The notes under the pieces were generated by a model that did not search any database, was not told the DNA's origin, and was given only the letters and a program-made list of their open reading frames with translations. Positions 17,360-27,264 of a DNA stretch of 42,828 nt are shown here, one piece after another. Position numbers and translations under genes: made by a program. Source of the stretch: Lysobacter sp. (GTDB lineage: Bacteria; Pseudomonadota; Gammaproteobacteria; Burkholderiales; Usitatibacteraceae); assembly GCA_023700985.1 (NCBI GenBank), contig JAMPXV010000003.1:1-42828 (forward strand). The letters run 5' to 3'. Within the stretch, counting starts at the first letter, position 1. The number at the start of each line of letters is the position of its first letter.

Positions 17360-18147
17360 ACTTCATCGTGCAGGGCTACCCGGCCTACGCCTACACGGGG
17401 GGCAGGCCCTTCGACCCGAAGCTCCCCGCCGCCGTCTTCGTCCACGGCGCGGCGCTCGACCACAGCGCCTGGCAGTGGCAGTCGCGCTACCTCGCGCACC
17501 ACGGCTTCGCCGCGCTCGCCGTCGACCTGCCCGGCCACGGCCGCAGCCCCGGGGCGCTGCGCACCACCATCGAGGCGATGGCGGACTGGGTGGCCGCGTT
17601 CATCGAGGCCGCGTGCCTGGAGCGCGCGCACGTGGCGGGCCACAGCATGGGTTCCCTCGTGGCGCTGGAGACCGCGATCCGCCATCCGGCGCGCGTCGCG
17701 AGGCTGGCCCTCCTGGGCACCTCGGCGCCCATGCCGGTGGGGGAGGCCTTCCTCGCCGCGGCGAAGGACGACTCGCCCGCCGCGTTCGACATGCAGACCG
17801 CCTGGGGCCACGCGCGCCAGGTGGCGCTCGCGACGAGCGCGATTCCCGGCCAGGCGCTCGCCGGGGCCAGCCGGCAACTGGTGGCGCGCTCGGGACCGGG
17901 CGTGCAATACGCCGACCTCGCGGCCTGCCACGCCTGGGCGCCCTCCCCGGACGCGATCCGCGCCCTGGCGGCCCCGACGCTGGTCGTCGCCGGGCAACGC
18001 GACCAGATGACGCCGTGGAAGGCCGGCCAGGCGCTCGCGCGGGAGATCCCGGGCGCGCGCTTCGTGGCCCTGGAGGCGGGACACTCGATGATGAGCGAGG
18101 CGCCGCGCGAGGTGCTCGCGGCCCTGCGCGCCCACCTCGCCGGCTGA
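17356..18147 (+). CDS. Alpha/beta hydrolase
   Basis: 263 aa; FVHGAALDHSAWQWQ, GHSMGSLVALE nucleophile elbow, VVAGQRDQMTP, EAGHSMMSEAP. Confidence 0.85.
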   Translation: MNFIVQGYPAYAYTGGRPFDPKLPAAVFVHGAALDHSAWQWQSRYLAHHGFAALAVDLPGHGRSPGALRTTIEAMADWVAAFIEAACLERAHVAGHSMGSLVALETAIRHPARVARLALLGTSAPMPVGEAFLAAAKDDSPAAFDMQTAWGHARQVALATSAIPGQALAGASRQLVARSGPGVQYADLAACHAWAPSPDAIRALAAPTLVVAGQRDQMTPWKAGQALAREIPGARFVALEAGHSMMSEAPREVLAALRAHLAG

Positions 18148-18168
18148 CACGCGGCTAGGCGCCGCGGG

Positions 18169-18561
18169 CTAGAAGACCGGCGGGACGCACTTGAAGATGG
18201 CGCTCACGCCGGCCGGGCTGTCGCGCAGGCTGGCCGGCGACACGAGCCTCGCGCCGCCGTCGCACTTGCCACGGGCGCGGAGCTCGCGCTCGGCATCGAG
18301 CTCCATCGCCGTGACTTCCGCGGTCGGCAGATCCCCTTCGAAGCGGTCCCGGGCCAGCGTCGCCGCGTTCCGGGCGATCTCGCGGACCCGCACGGCGTCG
18401 AACTCCACGCGATACAGGTTCGCCTCGACGGCCGTGTTCCACCCGCGGCGTTCAGCCGGGACGATGCGGACCTCGCCCGGCACGGGCGCCGGCGCCGGTA
18501 CCAGCGCCGCGCACCCCGTGGCGAGCGCGGCGGCCGCGAGAACCAGGTCGATTTTTCTCAT
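18169..18561 (-). CDS. Small putative lipoprotein
   Basis: ATG at 18561: MRKIDLVLAAAALATGCAALVPAPAPV..., lipobox-like ATGC; 130 aa. Confidence 0.65.
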   Translation of the reverse strand: MRKIDLVLAAAALATGCAALVPAPAPVPGEVRIVPAERRGWNTAVEANLYRVEFDAVRVREIARNAATLARDRFEGDLPTAEVTAMELDAERELRARGKCDGGARLVSPASLRDSPAGVSAIFKCVPPVF

Positions 18562-20393
18562 GACGTCTCCTTTCCGGTGGCGGGCACGGCGTCCTCCTCG
18601 GACTCCTCCTGCTGCTGCAGTCGCCACATCTCCGCGAACAGGCCCTCCCGCGCGATGAGCTCGCGGAAGGTGCCCCGCTCCACGATGCGCCCGGCATCCA
18701 TCACCAGGATCTGGTCGGCGTCGACGACGGTCGACAGCCGGTGGGCGATGACGAGCGTCGTGCGGTTCCTCGAGATCTCCGCGAGCTCGGCCTGGATCGC
18801 CTTCTCGGTCCCCGAGTCCAGCGCCGAGGTCGCCTCGTCGAAGATGAGGATGGGCGGGTCCTTGAGCACCGTGCGCGCGATCGACACGCGCTGCTTCTCG
18901 CCGCCGGAGAGCTTGAGGCCCCGCTCGCCAACCATCGTCTCCCACTTGTCCGGCAGCGACTCGATGAAGTCGAAGATGTGCGCGACCCTGGCCGCCTCCT
19001 CCACTTCCTCGCGCTTCGCCTGGGGGCGGCCGTAGGCGATGTTGTAGTAGATCGTGTCGTTGAAGAGCACGGTGTCCTGCGGGACGATGCCGATGGCGGT
19101 CCGCACCGAGAGCTGCGTGACGTCGCGGATGTCCTGCCCGTCGATGAGGATGCGGCCCTCCTGCACGTCGTAGAAGCGGAAGAGGAGGCGCCCCAGCGTC
19201 GACTTCCCCGAGCCGCTCGCCCCAACGACGGCGACCGTCCTGCCCGCGGGCACCTCGAAGTCCACGCCGGAGAGGATCTGCCGTCGCGCATCGTAGGCGA
19301 AGTCCACGCCCTCGAAGCGGATCGAGCCGCCGGCCACCGCGAGCGCGGGCGCGCCCGGCTTGTCCTCGATCTCGCGGTTCACCGCGAGCAGGCGGAACAT
19401 CTTCTCCATGTCGGTCAGCGACTGCTTGATCTCGCGGTAGAGCACGCCCAGGAAGTTGAGCGGGATGTAGAGCTGGATGAGGAGCGCGTTCACCATCACC
19501 AGGTCGCCCAGCGTGAGCGCGCCGTGCACGATGCCGTCGGCCGCGCGCCACATGAGGAGCGAGACGGTGACCGCGATGATGGCGGCCTGCACGGTGTTCA
19601 GGAGCCCGAGCGAGGTCTCGCTCGTGACCACGGCCGACTCGTAGCGCGACAGGTTCTCGTCGTAGCGCCGCGCCTCGAAGGCCTCGTTGCCGAAGTACTT
19701 CACCGTCTCGTAGTTGATGAGCGAGTCGATGGCGCGCGTGTTGGCCTTCGAGTCCGACTCGTTCATGGCGCGGCGGTGGTGGATGCGCCGCTCCGAGATG
19801 AGGAAGGTCGCGGAGATGTAGAGGAGCAGCGCGCCCACGGTGATGACGCCGAACCAGACGTCGAAGCGCACGATGAGGAACCCGGTCACCAGCGCGATCT
19901 CGAAGAAGGTCGGCAGCACGCTGAAGACCATGAAGTTCAGGAGCGTGGAGATGCCGCGCGTGCCGCGCTCGATGTCGCGCGTGAGGCCGCCCGTCTGGCG
20001 CTCCAGGTGGAAGCGCAGCGACAGCGAGTGCATGTGCTCGAAGACCTGCAGCGCCACGCGCCGCATGGCGCGCTGCGCCACCTTCACGAACACGACGTCG
20101 CGCAGCTCGTTGAAGAGCGTGGAGGACATGCGCAGCAGCCCGTAGGCCGCCAGCAGCGCGAAGGGGACGGCGAGCACCGCCTTGGGCGCCGACAGCCCGT
20201 CGACGATGGCCTTCATGAGGAGCGGCACCGCGAGGTTCGCGAACTTGGCGGTGACCAGGAAGGCGATCGCCAGCAGGACGCGCCCGCGGTACTCCCACAG
20301 GTAGGGCAGGAGCTTCGCGATGACGCCGGCGTCGCCCGTGACGGGCGGCTCGGCTGGCTTGGGGGAGTCCTGCGGGAGGGTGGCGGTGCTCAT
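18558..20393 (-). CDS. ABC transporter, fused permease-ATPase (ABCB/ATM-like exporter)
   Basis: ORF 18558..20432; GASGSGKSTLGRLLFRFYD Walker A, LSGGEKQRVSIARTVLKDPPILIFDEATSALDSGTE; LTRDIERGTRGISTLLNFMVFSVLPTFFEI typical of ATM/HMT exporters. Confidence 0.87.
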   Translation of the reverse strand: MSTATLPQDSPKPAEPPVTGDAGVIAKLLPYLWEYRGRVLLAIAFLVTAKFANLAVPLLMKAIVDGLSAPKAVLAVPFALLAAYGLLRMSSTLFNELRDVVFVKVAQRAMRRVALQVFEHMHSLSLRFHLERQTGGLTRDIERGTRGISTLLNFMVFSVLPTFFEIALVTGFLIVRFDVWFGVITVGALLLYISATFLISERRIHHRRAMNESDSKANTRAIDSLINYETVKYFGNEAFEARRYDENLSRYESAVVTSETSLGLLNTVQAAIIAVTVSLLMWRAADGIVHGALTLGDLVMVNALLIQLYIPLNFLGVLYREIKQSLTDMEKMFRLLAVNREIEDKPGAPALAVAGGSIRFEGVDFAYDARRQILSGVDFEVPAGRTVAVVGASGSGKSTLGRLLFRFYDVQEGRILIDGQDIRDVTQLSVRTAIGIVPQDTVLFNDTIYYNIAYGRPQAKREEVEEAARVAHIFDFIESLPDKWETMVGERGLKLSGGEKQRVSIARTVLKDPPILIFDEATSALDSGTEKAIQAELAEISRNRTTLVIAHRLSTVVDADQILVMDAGRIVERGTFRELIAREGLFAEMWRLQQQEESEEDAVPATGKETS

Positions 20394-20430
20394 CGGTGGC
20401 GGCGCTTCGTCCGTTATAGTAGCAGCGACC

Positions 20431-21198
20431 ATGCCCCGCTTCGCCGCTAACCTGGGTTTCCTGTTCCCCGAGGTTCCCCTCGCGGAGCGCTTCGGCGCCG
20501 CGGCGGCCGCGGGCTTCGGGGCGGTGGAGTTCGCCCAGCCCTACGAGCTGGAGGCGCGCGAGATCGCCGAGCTGCTCGAGGCCAACGGCCTCGAGATGAT
20601 CCTCTTCAACCTGCCCATGGGCGACAAGGCCGCCGGCGACTTCGGCATCGCCTGCCTGCCCGGGCGCGAGGACGAGTTCCGGGAGGGCGTGGCCCGCGCC
20701 ATCGCCTACGCGGGCGTGCTGGGCAACGAGCGCGTCAACTGCATCGCCGGCAAGGCGCCCGCCGGGGCGGACGCGGCGGCGCTGCGCGCAACGCTCGTCG
20801 CCAACCTGCGCCACGCCGCGCGGGAGATGGGCCGCGCCGGCCTCACCCTCGTCCTCGAGCCGATCAACACCGTGGACGTGCCGGGCTTCGTCGTCGCCCG
20901 GCCGGCCGAGGGCGCGGCCCTGCTGGCGGAGACGGGCGCGCCCAACGCGGGCCTGCAGTACGACATCTACCACGCCGCCATGATGGGCGAGGACCCCGTC
21001 GAGGGCCTCGCGCGCTTCGCCCCCGTGATCCGGCACGTCCAGTTCGCCGACGCCCCCGGGCGGCACGAGCCCGGAACGGGGCGTGTCGACATCGCCGCCT
21101 GCTTCGCGCGCCTCGACGCCCTGGGCTACGCGGGCTGGACCGCCGCCGAGTACCGGCCCACGAAGGCCACCGTCGAGACCCTCGGCTGGCTCGCCTGA
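20431..21198 (+). CDS. hyi: Hydroxypyruvate isomerase family protein
   Basis: MPRFAANLGFLFPEVPLAERFGAAAAAGFGAVEFAQPYE..., LQYDIYHAAMMGED, HVQFADAPGRHEPGTG. Confidence 0.88.
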   Translation: MPRFAANLGFLFPEVPLAERFGAAAAAGFGAVEFAQPYELEAREIAELLEANGLEMILFNLPMGDKAAGDFGIACLPGREDEFREGVARAIAYAGVLGNERVNCIAGKAPAGADAAALRATLVANLRHAAREMGRAGLTLVLEPINTVDVPGFVVARPAEGAALLAETGAPNAGLQYDIYHAAMMGEDPVEGLARFAPVIRHVQFADAPGRHEPGTGRVDIAACFARLDALGYAGWTAAEYRPTKATVETLGWLA

Positions 21199-21270
21199 AG
21201 GTGCTTGCGCCCGCCGGGCGCGGTGCTAGGATGGACCGGCCTTGCCCCCCGCATTCCCGAGGAGACGACC

Positions 21271-22314
21271 GTGCTGCCGATTCGTGCCGCGCTGCGCTTC
21301 GCGATCCTGCTCCTCGCCGCGGCACTCCCGGCCGCCGGCGCCTCGATCCCCGCGGCCCCGGAGAAGCCCGCCGCGCCCGCCAAAGAGGAGGAAGCCACCC
21401 GCCGGCAACTCGAGGATGCCGCCGGTGCCGTCGTCGCCGTTCGCACCCGCGCCATCGGCAACGCGCGCTCGAAGGAGAGCCTGGGCGCCGAGCGTACCGG
21501 CTCCGGAATCCTCATCGCGCCCTCCGGGCTCGTCCTCACCATCGGCTACCTCATCCTCGAGGCCGACCAGGTGGAGATCACCGACTCCGGCGGCCGGTCG
21601 CTGCCGGCGACCGTCGTGGCCTACGACCACGCCACCGGGTTCGGCCTGCTGCGCCCCTTCGGGCCGCTCACGCCGAAGCCGGTCCGCCTCGGCGCCTCGG
21701 ACAAGGTCGAGCAGCTCGACCGCCTCATGATCGCCTCGGGCGGCGAGGGCGGCCTGTCGGTGGCCACGGTGGTCTCGAAGCGGCCCTTCGCCGGTTACTG
21801 GGAGTACCTCATCGACGGGGCCATCTTCACCGCGCCGCCGCGCATGGACCACAGCGGCGCGGCGCTGATCAACCGCGACGGCGAGCTGGTGGGCATCGGC
21901 TCGCTCTTCGTCATGGACGCGATGACGCCGGGAGAGCGCCTGCCGGGCAACATGTTCGTCCCCATCGACCTCATCAAGCCCATCCTCGCGGAGATGATCG
22001 AGACGGGCCGGCAGAAGGCCGGCCGGCGGCCGTGGATCGGCGTGAACACCGCCGAGGACGACGGGAGGCTGAAGGTCCTGCGCGTGACCGCCGAGGGCCC
22101 GGCGGAGGCCGCGGGCCTGCGGGCCGGCGACCTCATCCTCGCGGTGGGTGGCGAGAAGGTGCGCGACCTCGCGGACTTCTACCGCAAGCTGTGGGCCGCG
22201 GGGGAGCCGGGGGTGGAAGTCGGGCTCACGGTGCTGCAGGGCGCCGACCTCAGGGAGCTGAAGGTGCGCTCCATCGACCGGCTCGACTTCCTGCGCCGCA
22301 AGCCCACCATCTGA
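21271..22314 (+). CDS. S1C trypsin-like (DegP/HtrA-related) PDZ protein, catalytic triad apparently degenerate
   Basis: GTG start at 21271; signal peptide; GSGILIAPSGLVLTIGYLILEAD, MDHSGAALINRDGELVGIGS; C-terminal PDZ (GPAEAAGLRAGDLILAVGGEKV). Confidence 0.8.
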   Translation: MLPIRAALRFAILLLAAALPAAGASIPAAPEKPAAPAKEEEATRRQLEDAAGAVVAVRTRAIGNARSKESLGAERTGSGILIAPSGLVLTIGYLILEADQVEITDSGGRSLPATVVAYDHATGFGLLRPFGPLTPKPVRLGASDKVEQLDRLMIASGGEGGLSVATVVSKRPFAGYWEYLIDGAIFTAPPRMDHSGAALINRDGELVGIGSLFVMDAMTPGERLPGNMFVPIDLIKPILAEMIETGRQKAGRRPWIGVNTAEDDGRLKVLRVTAEGPAEAAGLRAGDLILAVGGEKVRDLADFYRKLWAAGEPGVEVGLTVLQGADLRELKVRSIDRLDFLRRKPTI

Positions 22315-22332
22315 GCCGCGTATGATCGCCGC

Positions 22333-23547
22333 GTGACCCCTGCCGCGGCGCGCGTTCGCCGCATCCTCTACACCGCCGCCTTCCTGCGCGCGCTCGCCAT
22401 CGGGATGATGGCGGTGCTGATCGGGCTGTACTGCGCCCGGCTCGGATTCACGGCGACGCAGATCGGCATGGTCCTCTCCGCGGCTCTGTGGGGGGCCGCG
22501 CTCGCCACCCTGCTCACCATGGTCGCCGGCAGCCGCCTGCCGGAGCGCGCGCTCCTCGTGACGCTCTCGGGGCTGCCCGTCCTGGGTTGCGCCCTCCTCC
22601 TCGCGACCGACGCGTTTCCGGTGATCGCCGCCGCGGCCTTCGTGGGCATGTTCAACGTGAACGGCCGCGACCGGGGCGCCATCCCGATCCTCGAGCAGGC
22701 GATGTTCCCCGCGACCACCACGGACACGGACCGCACGCGCGTCTTCGCCTGGTACAACGTGCTGCTCGACCTGGGCTATGCGGCGGGGGGTCTCCTGGCG
22801 GGGCTGCCCACGCTGCTCGAGATGGCCGCGGGGCTGGCCCCGCTGGCCGCGATGAAGGCGGCGCTGGTGATCTTCTGCGCGCTCTATCTCGCCTCCGCCG
22901 CGCTCTATGCCCGGCTGCCCGCCCGGGTGGGCGAGGCCGCGCCGTCGCGGCTGCGCGACCTCTCGCCGGAGAGCCGGCCCATCATCGCGAAGATCTCGGC
23001 GCTCTTCTTCGTCGACGCCTTCGCCGGCGGCTTCATCGGCTCGGCGATCTTCGCCTACTGGTTCTCCGAGCGGTTCGGGGCGACCGCCGCCACCGTGGCC
23101 GTGCTCTTCAGCGCCGGACGGCTGCTCTCGGCGGCTTCCCACATCGCGGCGGCGTGGCTCGCGAAGCGCATCGGGCTCATCAACACGATGGTCTACACGC
23201 ACATCCCCTCGAGCGCGCTCCTCTTCACGATCGTCGCCTCCGACGAGTTCGCGTGGGCCGCGTTCTTCTTCCTGCTGCGCGAGGCGCTCAACGAGATGGA
23301 CGTGCCCACGCGCCAGTCCTACGTGATGGCGGTGGTGAAGCCCGCCGAGCGCCTGGCCGCGGCCGGCGTGACGAACCTCGTGCGTTCCGGCGGTTGGGCG
23401 CTTGCGCCGATGTTCGCGGGGGCGCTGATGCAGACGGCGGGCCTGGGCGTGCCGCTGGTGCTCGCGGGGGTCGCCAAGATCGGCTACGACCTCGCGCTGT
23501 GGCGCGAATTCCGGCGGGTGAAGCCGCCGGAGGAGCGCGAGGCGTGA
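22333..23547 (+). CDS. MFS transporter
   Basis: 404-aa polytopic protein, ~12 TM segments, GLYCARLGFTATQIGMVLSAALWGAALAT. Confidence 0.8.
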   Translation: MTPAAARVRRILYTAAFLRALAIGMMAVLIGLYCARLGFTATQIGMVLSAALWGAALATLLTMVAGSRLPERALLVTLSGLPVLGCALLLATDAFPVIAAAAFVGMFNVNGRDRGAIPILEQAMFPATTTDTDRTRVFAWYNVLLDLGYAAGGLLAGLPTLLEMAAGLAPLAAMKAALVIFCALYLASAALYARLPARVGEAAPSRLRDLSPESRPIIAKISALFFVDAFAGGFIGSAIFAYWFSERFGATAATVAVLFSAGRLLSAASHIAAAWLAKRIGLINTMVYTHIPSSALLFTIVASDEFAWAAFFFLLREALNEMDVPTRQSYVMAVVKPAERLAAAGVTNLVRSGGWALAPMFAGALMQTAGLGVPLVLAGVAKIGYDLALWREFRRVKPPEEREA

Positions 23548-23560
23548 GCCGCCCTCGCAC

Positions 23561-24784
23561 TCAGGCGACGCTCGCCACCCGGTCGCGGCCGCCCTCCTTG
23601 GCGCGGTACATGCCTTCGTCCGCGCGTTGGAGCGCTTTCTCCTCGTCCTCGTCGGCATCGCTCGATTCCGAAACGCCGAAGCTCGCCGTGACCTGCAGCG
23701 CCTTTCCATCGAGGTAGATCGGCGTCTCCCGGATCGCGAGGCGCATGCGTTCGGCGACGGCCTTCGCCGCCTCGATGCCGGTGTGCGGCAGCATGACCAG
23801 GAACTCCTCGCCGCCGTAGCGCCCGATCACGTCGTAGGCGCGCAGGCTTGCCTTCAGCCGATTGGACGCCTGCCGCAGCACCTCGTCGCCTCCCAGGTGC
23901 CCGTGCGAGTCGTTGATCGACTTGAAATGGTCGATGTCGGCCATGATGAAGCCGATCCGGTCGACGCGCGTGACGCTTCGGCGATCGCGCGCCATCCGGC
24001 GGTACTCCTCGCCGATCCGCGTGAAAAGGTGCCGGCGGTTGAACAGGCCCGTCAACAGGTCGGTGGCTGCCAGCTCGGCGAGCCTTTTCTGCACCCGTTC
24101 GAGCCCCAAGGTGCCCTGCCGCATCGGCACGTAGAGCGCGGTGAACACGAGAACCAGCACCGACAGCAGCACCGCGAGCGAGAGCTGCAACGCCACGATG
24201 ATCCGCTCGTAAGCCGGCGACACGTCCAGGTACACCTCGAAGCTGCCGACGATTTCACCGCCCACGCGCACGGGCACGTACGTCTCCACCACATCGACGA
24301 GGAATCGGTCCTTGCCGTGCAGGTCGGCCACCTTCTCCTTCTTCACCAGTTTCGAGTCGAGCTCGCCCGTGCGAAGCACGCGCTCGAGCTTCGGATTGTT
24401 GGCGTCGACCTGGCCGATGATCGAGGCGTCCGTGCTGTAAGCGACCTTGCTCCCGCCGTCGTATACCTTGATCTTGACGATGCCGAAGGGGGCGAGAAAG
24501 GCGCGCATGCGCTGGTCCAGGCCGGTGAAATCGTCCTGGGAGAGGGCGATGCGGTTTCCCGCTGCGCTCGTCTGCACGAGCACCCGCTTTTCCTGGGCGA
24601 AGAGGGCTTGGGCCACCGCGACCGCATTGCCCTGGGCCGCCTCGATCACCTGGTTGCGGTAGATCGCGTGGACCCCCACACCGACCAGCAGCAGGATCGC
24701 CACGACCGAAACCGCGGACAGGATCGCGAAGCGCTTGAGCAAGCCCCGGTGACCGGCCTCCTGCAGGTCCTTGCTGTCATCCAC
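23561..24784 (-). CDS. Membrane-anchored diguanylate cyclase (GGDEF)
   Basis: 407 aa; two TMs flanking a periplasmic sensor region; RYGGEEFLVMLPHTG with an RAYD (RxxD) I-site five residues upstream. Confidence 0.9.
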   Translation of the reverse strand: MDDSKDLQEAGHRGLLKRFAILSAVSVVAILLLVGVGVHAIYRNQVIEAAQGNAVAVAQALFAQEKRVLVQTSAAGNRIALSQDDFTGLDQRMRAFLAPFGIVKIKVYDGGSKVAYSTDASIIGQVDANNPKLERVLRTGELDSKLVKKEKVADLHGKDRFLVDVVETYVPVRVGGEIVGSFEVYLDVSPAYERIIVALQLSLAVLLSVLVLVFTALYVPMRQGTLGLERVQKRLAELAATDLLTGLFNRRHLFTRIGEEYRRMARDRRSVTRVDRIGFIMADIDHFKSINDSHGHLGGDEVLRQASNRLKASLRAYDVIGRYGGEEFLVMLPHTGIEAAKAVAERMRLAIRETPIYLDGKALQVTASFGVSESSDADEDEEKALQRADEGMYRAKEGGRDRVASVA

Positions 24785-25191
24785 GGTCCGCCCGCGCTCC
24801 TAAGGTTGCGATCGACGTCAATTTCGCCGATTGCAGCTTCAGTGCCCTTGCGATTGGTCAATTGCAACTCAACCCGGCTGCGCCTTGCCGACGTATCGGC
24901 CACGTCTGCCTTTTCTTGAATCCGCGACCCCATCCCTTGAACGCCGTCGGCAAGATGACCCCGCGTCCTCCCGAGCCCGATCCGGCCGTGCTCGCGCGCG
25001 CGCTGGCGCTCTTCCGGCGTCGGCACACGAACACGATGGCGAGCCTCTTTCTCCTGGACCTCGCCACGACGGGGGTGCTCACGCTCGTGAGCATGCGCCG
25101 GACGGCCTTCCTCGCGGCGCTCGCGCTCTCCGCCGTCGCCTTCGGCCTGGTGGGCGCCGCCGGCGCGCCGGGTCCGGCCCGGCGCGCGGCG

Positions 25192-26256
25192 TCAGCCCAG
25201 CGCGGAGATCGCCGCGTCCGTCGTCTCGGCCATGCGCGCCTTGCCGCCGATGTCCGCCGGGAGGAACTTCCCCTCAGCGCACACGCGCTCGATGGCGCCC
25301 ATGATCGCGTCCGCCCCCGCCTGCTCGCCCAGGTGCTCGAGCATCATCGCCACCGTCCAGAAGGTGGCAATGGGGTTGGCGACGCCCTGGCCCATGATGT
25401 CGAATGCCGAGCCGTGGATGGGTTCGAACATCGAGGGAAAGAGCCGCTCGGGATTGAGGTTGGCCGTGGGCGCGATGCCCAGGCTCCCGGCAAGCGCACC
25501 CGCGAGGTCCGAGAGGATATCCGCGTGCAGGTTGGTCGCCACGATCGTGTCGAGCGAGCGCGGGTCCTTCACCATCACCGTGGTCGCGGCATCCACCAGC
25601 AGCTTTCGCACCGTGACCTCAGGGAATTCCTTCGCGATGTCCGCGGCGATCTCGTCCCACATCACCATGCCGTGGCGCTGCGCGTTGGACTTGGTGATGA
25701 CGGTGAGGTGCTTGCGGGGGCGCGAGGCGGCCAGCCGGAAGGCGAAGCGCATCACGCGCTCCACTCCCGCGCGCGTGAAGATGGACGTCTCCGCGGCCAC
25801 CTCGATAGGCAGGCCGCGGTGCGCGCGTCCGCCGATACCGGAATACTCGCCCTCGGTGTTTTCGCGCACGATGACCCAGTCGATGTCGCCGGGGCCACGG
25901 CCCGCGAGCGGGCTCGGGACACCGGGAAAGATGCGCGTAGGCCGCACGTTGGCGTACTGGTCGAAGCCCTGGCAGATCTTGAGGCGCAGGCCCCAGAGCG
26001 TGAGGTGGTCCGGCAATTCCGGATCGCCCACCGCGCCGAAGAGAATCGCGTCGAAGGGCTTCAGGGTCGCATTGCCTTCCTCCGGCATCATGATCCCGTG
26101 CTCGCGGTAGTAGTCCGAGCCCCAGGGGAAATGCGTCGGCTCGCAGTGGAATCCGCCGACCGTCCTCTCCACGGCCGAGAGGAGCCTCAGCCCCTCGGGC
26201 ACCACCTCCTTGCCGATGCCGTCGCCGGGGACGACGGCGATGCGATGCACGCGCAT
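25192..26256 (-). CDS. Isocitrate/isopropylmalate dehydrogenase family, tartrate dehydrogenase-like
   Basis: ATG 26256: MRVHRIAVVPGDGIGKEVVPEGLRLL...; VRENTEGEYSGIGGR, TSIFTRAGVERVMRFAF, EPIHGSAFDIMGQG. Confidence 0.85.
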   Translation of the reverse strand: MRVHRIAVVPGDGIGKEVVPEGLRLLSAVERTVGGFHCEPTHFPWGSDYYREHGIMMPEEGNATLKPFDAILFGAVGDPELPDHLTLWGLRLKICQGFDQYANVRPTRIFPGVPSPLAGRGPGDIDWVIVRENTEGEYSGIGGRAHRGLPIEVAAETSIFTRAGVERVMRFAFRLAASRPRKHLTVITKSNAQRHGMVMWDEIAADIAKEFPEVTVRKLLVDAATTVMVKDPRSLDTIVATNLHADILSDLAGALAGSLGIAPTANLNPERLFPSMFEPIHGSAFDIMGQGVANPIATFWTVAMMLEHLGEQAGADAIMGAIERVCAEGKFLPADIGGKARMAETTDAAISALG

Positions 26257-27233
26257 CAATCCCCCGCCTTGATCTTGTTGTCCTTGACGACCTTGGCCCA
26301 CCGCGCGATCTCGGACTTCAGGAACCGGTCCATCTCCTCGGGACCGCCGCCGACGATCTCCATGCCCTGCGCCGTGAGCTTCTCCGCGACGGCCGGCACC
26401 TTGAGCGCCTTGGCGAGCTCCTCGTGCATGCGCTTGACGATGGGCGCGGGCGTGCCGGCCGGGGCGATCACGCCCCACCAGGCGAGCGCCGAGAAGCCGG
26501 GCACGCCCTGGTCGGCGATGGGCGCCACGCCCGGCATCTGCGGGGAGGCCTTCGCGGACGTCACGCCCAGCGCCTTCACCTTGCCGCCCTTCACGTGCGG
26601 GTTCACCAGGAACACGGTGCCGATGGCCAGGGGCACCTGCCCGCCGACCGCGTCGATCATGAGCGGCCCGCCGCCCTTGTAGGGGATGTGGTTGAACTCG
26701 AGCCCGAGCTGGTTGCCCGCCTGCGCCATGGCGAGGTGGCCGAGGCTGCCGGTGCCGATGGAGCCGAAGCTCACGGCGCCCGGCTTCGCCTTGGCGGCGG
26801 CGAGCACGTCCCGGAAGTCCTTGTAGGGCTGGCCCGCGTGCGCCACGATCGCCATGGGCGAGGTGCCCACCAGCATCACGGGCGCGAGGTCCTTCGTGGT
26901 GTCGAAGGACATGTTGGGGATCAGCGAGGGGTTCACGCCGTGCGTGTCGAACACGAGGCCGAAGGTGTAGCCGTCCGGCGCGGCCTGCGCGACGGCCGCC
27001 GCGCCGATGGAGCCCGAGGCGCCGCCCTTGTTCTCGACGACGAACTGCTGGCCGAGCTGCGTGGTGAGCTGCGCGGCGAAGATGCGCGAGACCTGGTCGA
27101 CGGAGCCGCCGGGCGGGAAGACGGCGATGATCCGGACCGACTTGGCGGGCCAGGCCTGGGCCTGCGCCAGGGGGGCCGACAGGGCGGCCAGGGCAACCGC
27201 GAAGGACGCGGCGAGGCGAGCGGCGTTGCGCAT
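26256..27233 (-). CDS. Tripartite tricarboxylate transporter (Bug family) substrate-binding protein
   Basis: 325 aa; WPAKSVRIIAVFPPGGSVDQVSRIFAAQL...VVENKGGASGSIGAAAVAQAAPDGYT. Confidence 0.9.
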   Translation of the reverse strand: MRNAARLAASFAVALAALSAPLAQAQAWPAKSVRIIAVFPPGGSVDQVSRIFAAQLTTQLGQQFVVENKGGASGSIGAAAVAQAAPDGYTFGLVFDTHGVNPSLIPNMSFDTTKDLAPVMLVGTSPMAIVAHAGQPYKDFRDVLAAAKAKPGAVSFGSIGTGSLGHLAMAQAGNQLGLEFNHIPYKGGGPLMIDAVGGQVPLAIGTVFLVNPHVKGGKVKALGVTSAKASPQMPGVAPIADQGVPGFSALAWWGVIAPAGTPAPIVKRMHEELAKALKVPAVAEKLTAQGMEIVGGGPEEMDRFLKSEIARWAKVVKDNKIKAGD

Positions 27234-27264
27234 TTGTGTCTCCTGGAATGGACTTGGAACAGTA

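Noticed and set aside
24785-25191. Possible small + strand gene (MTPRPPEPDPAVLARALALFRRRHTNTMASLFLLDLATTGVLTLVSMRRTAFLAALALSAVAFG...)
   Set aside because: No family recognised; frame runs into the opposite-strand dehydrogenase gene; coding status undecidable without homologues.
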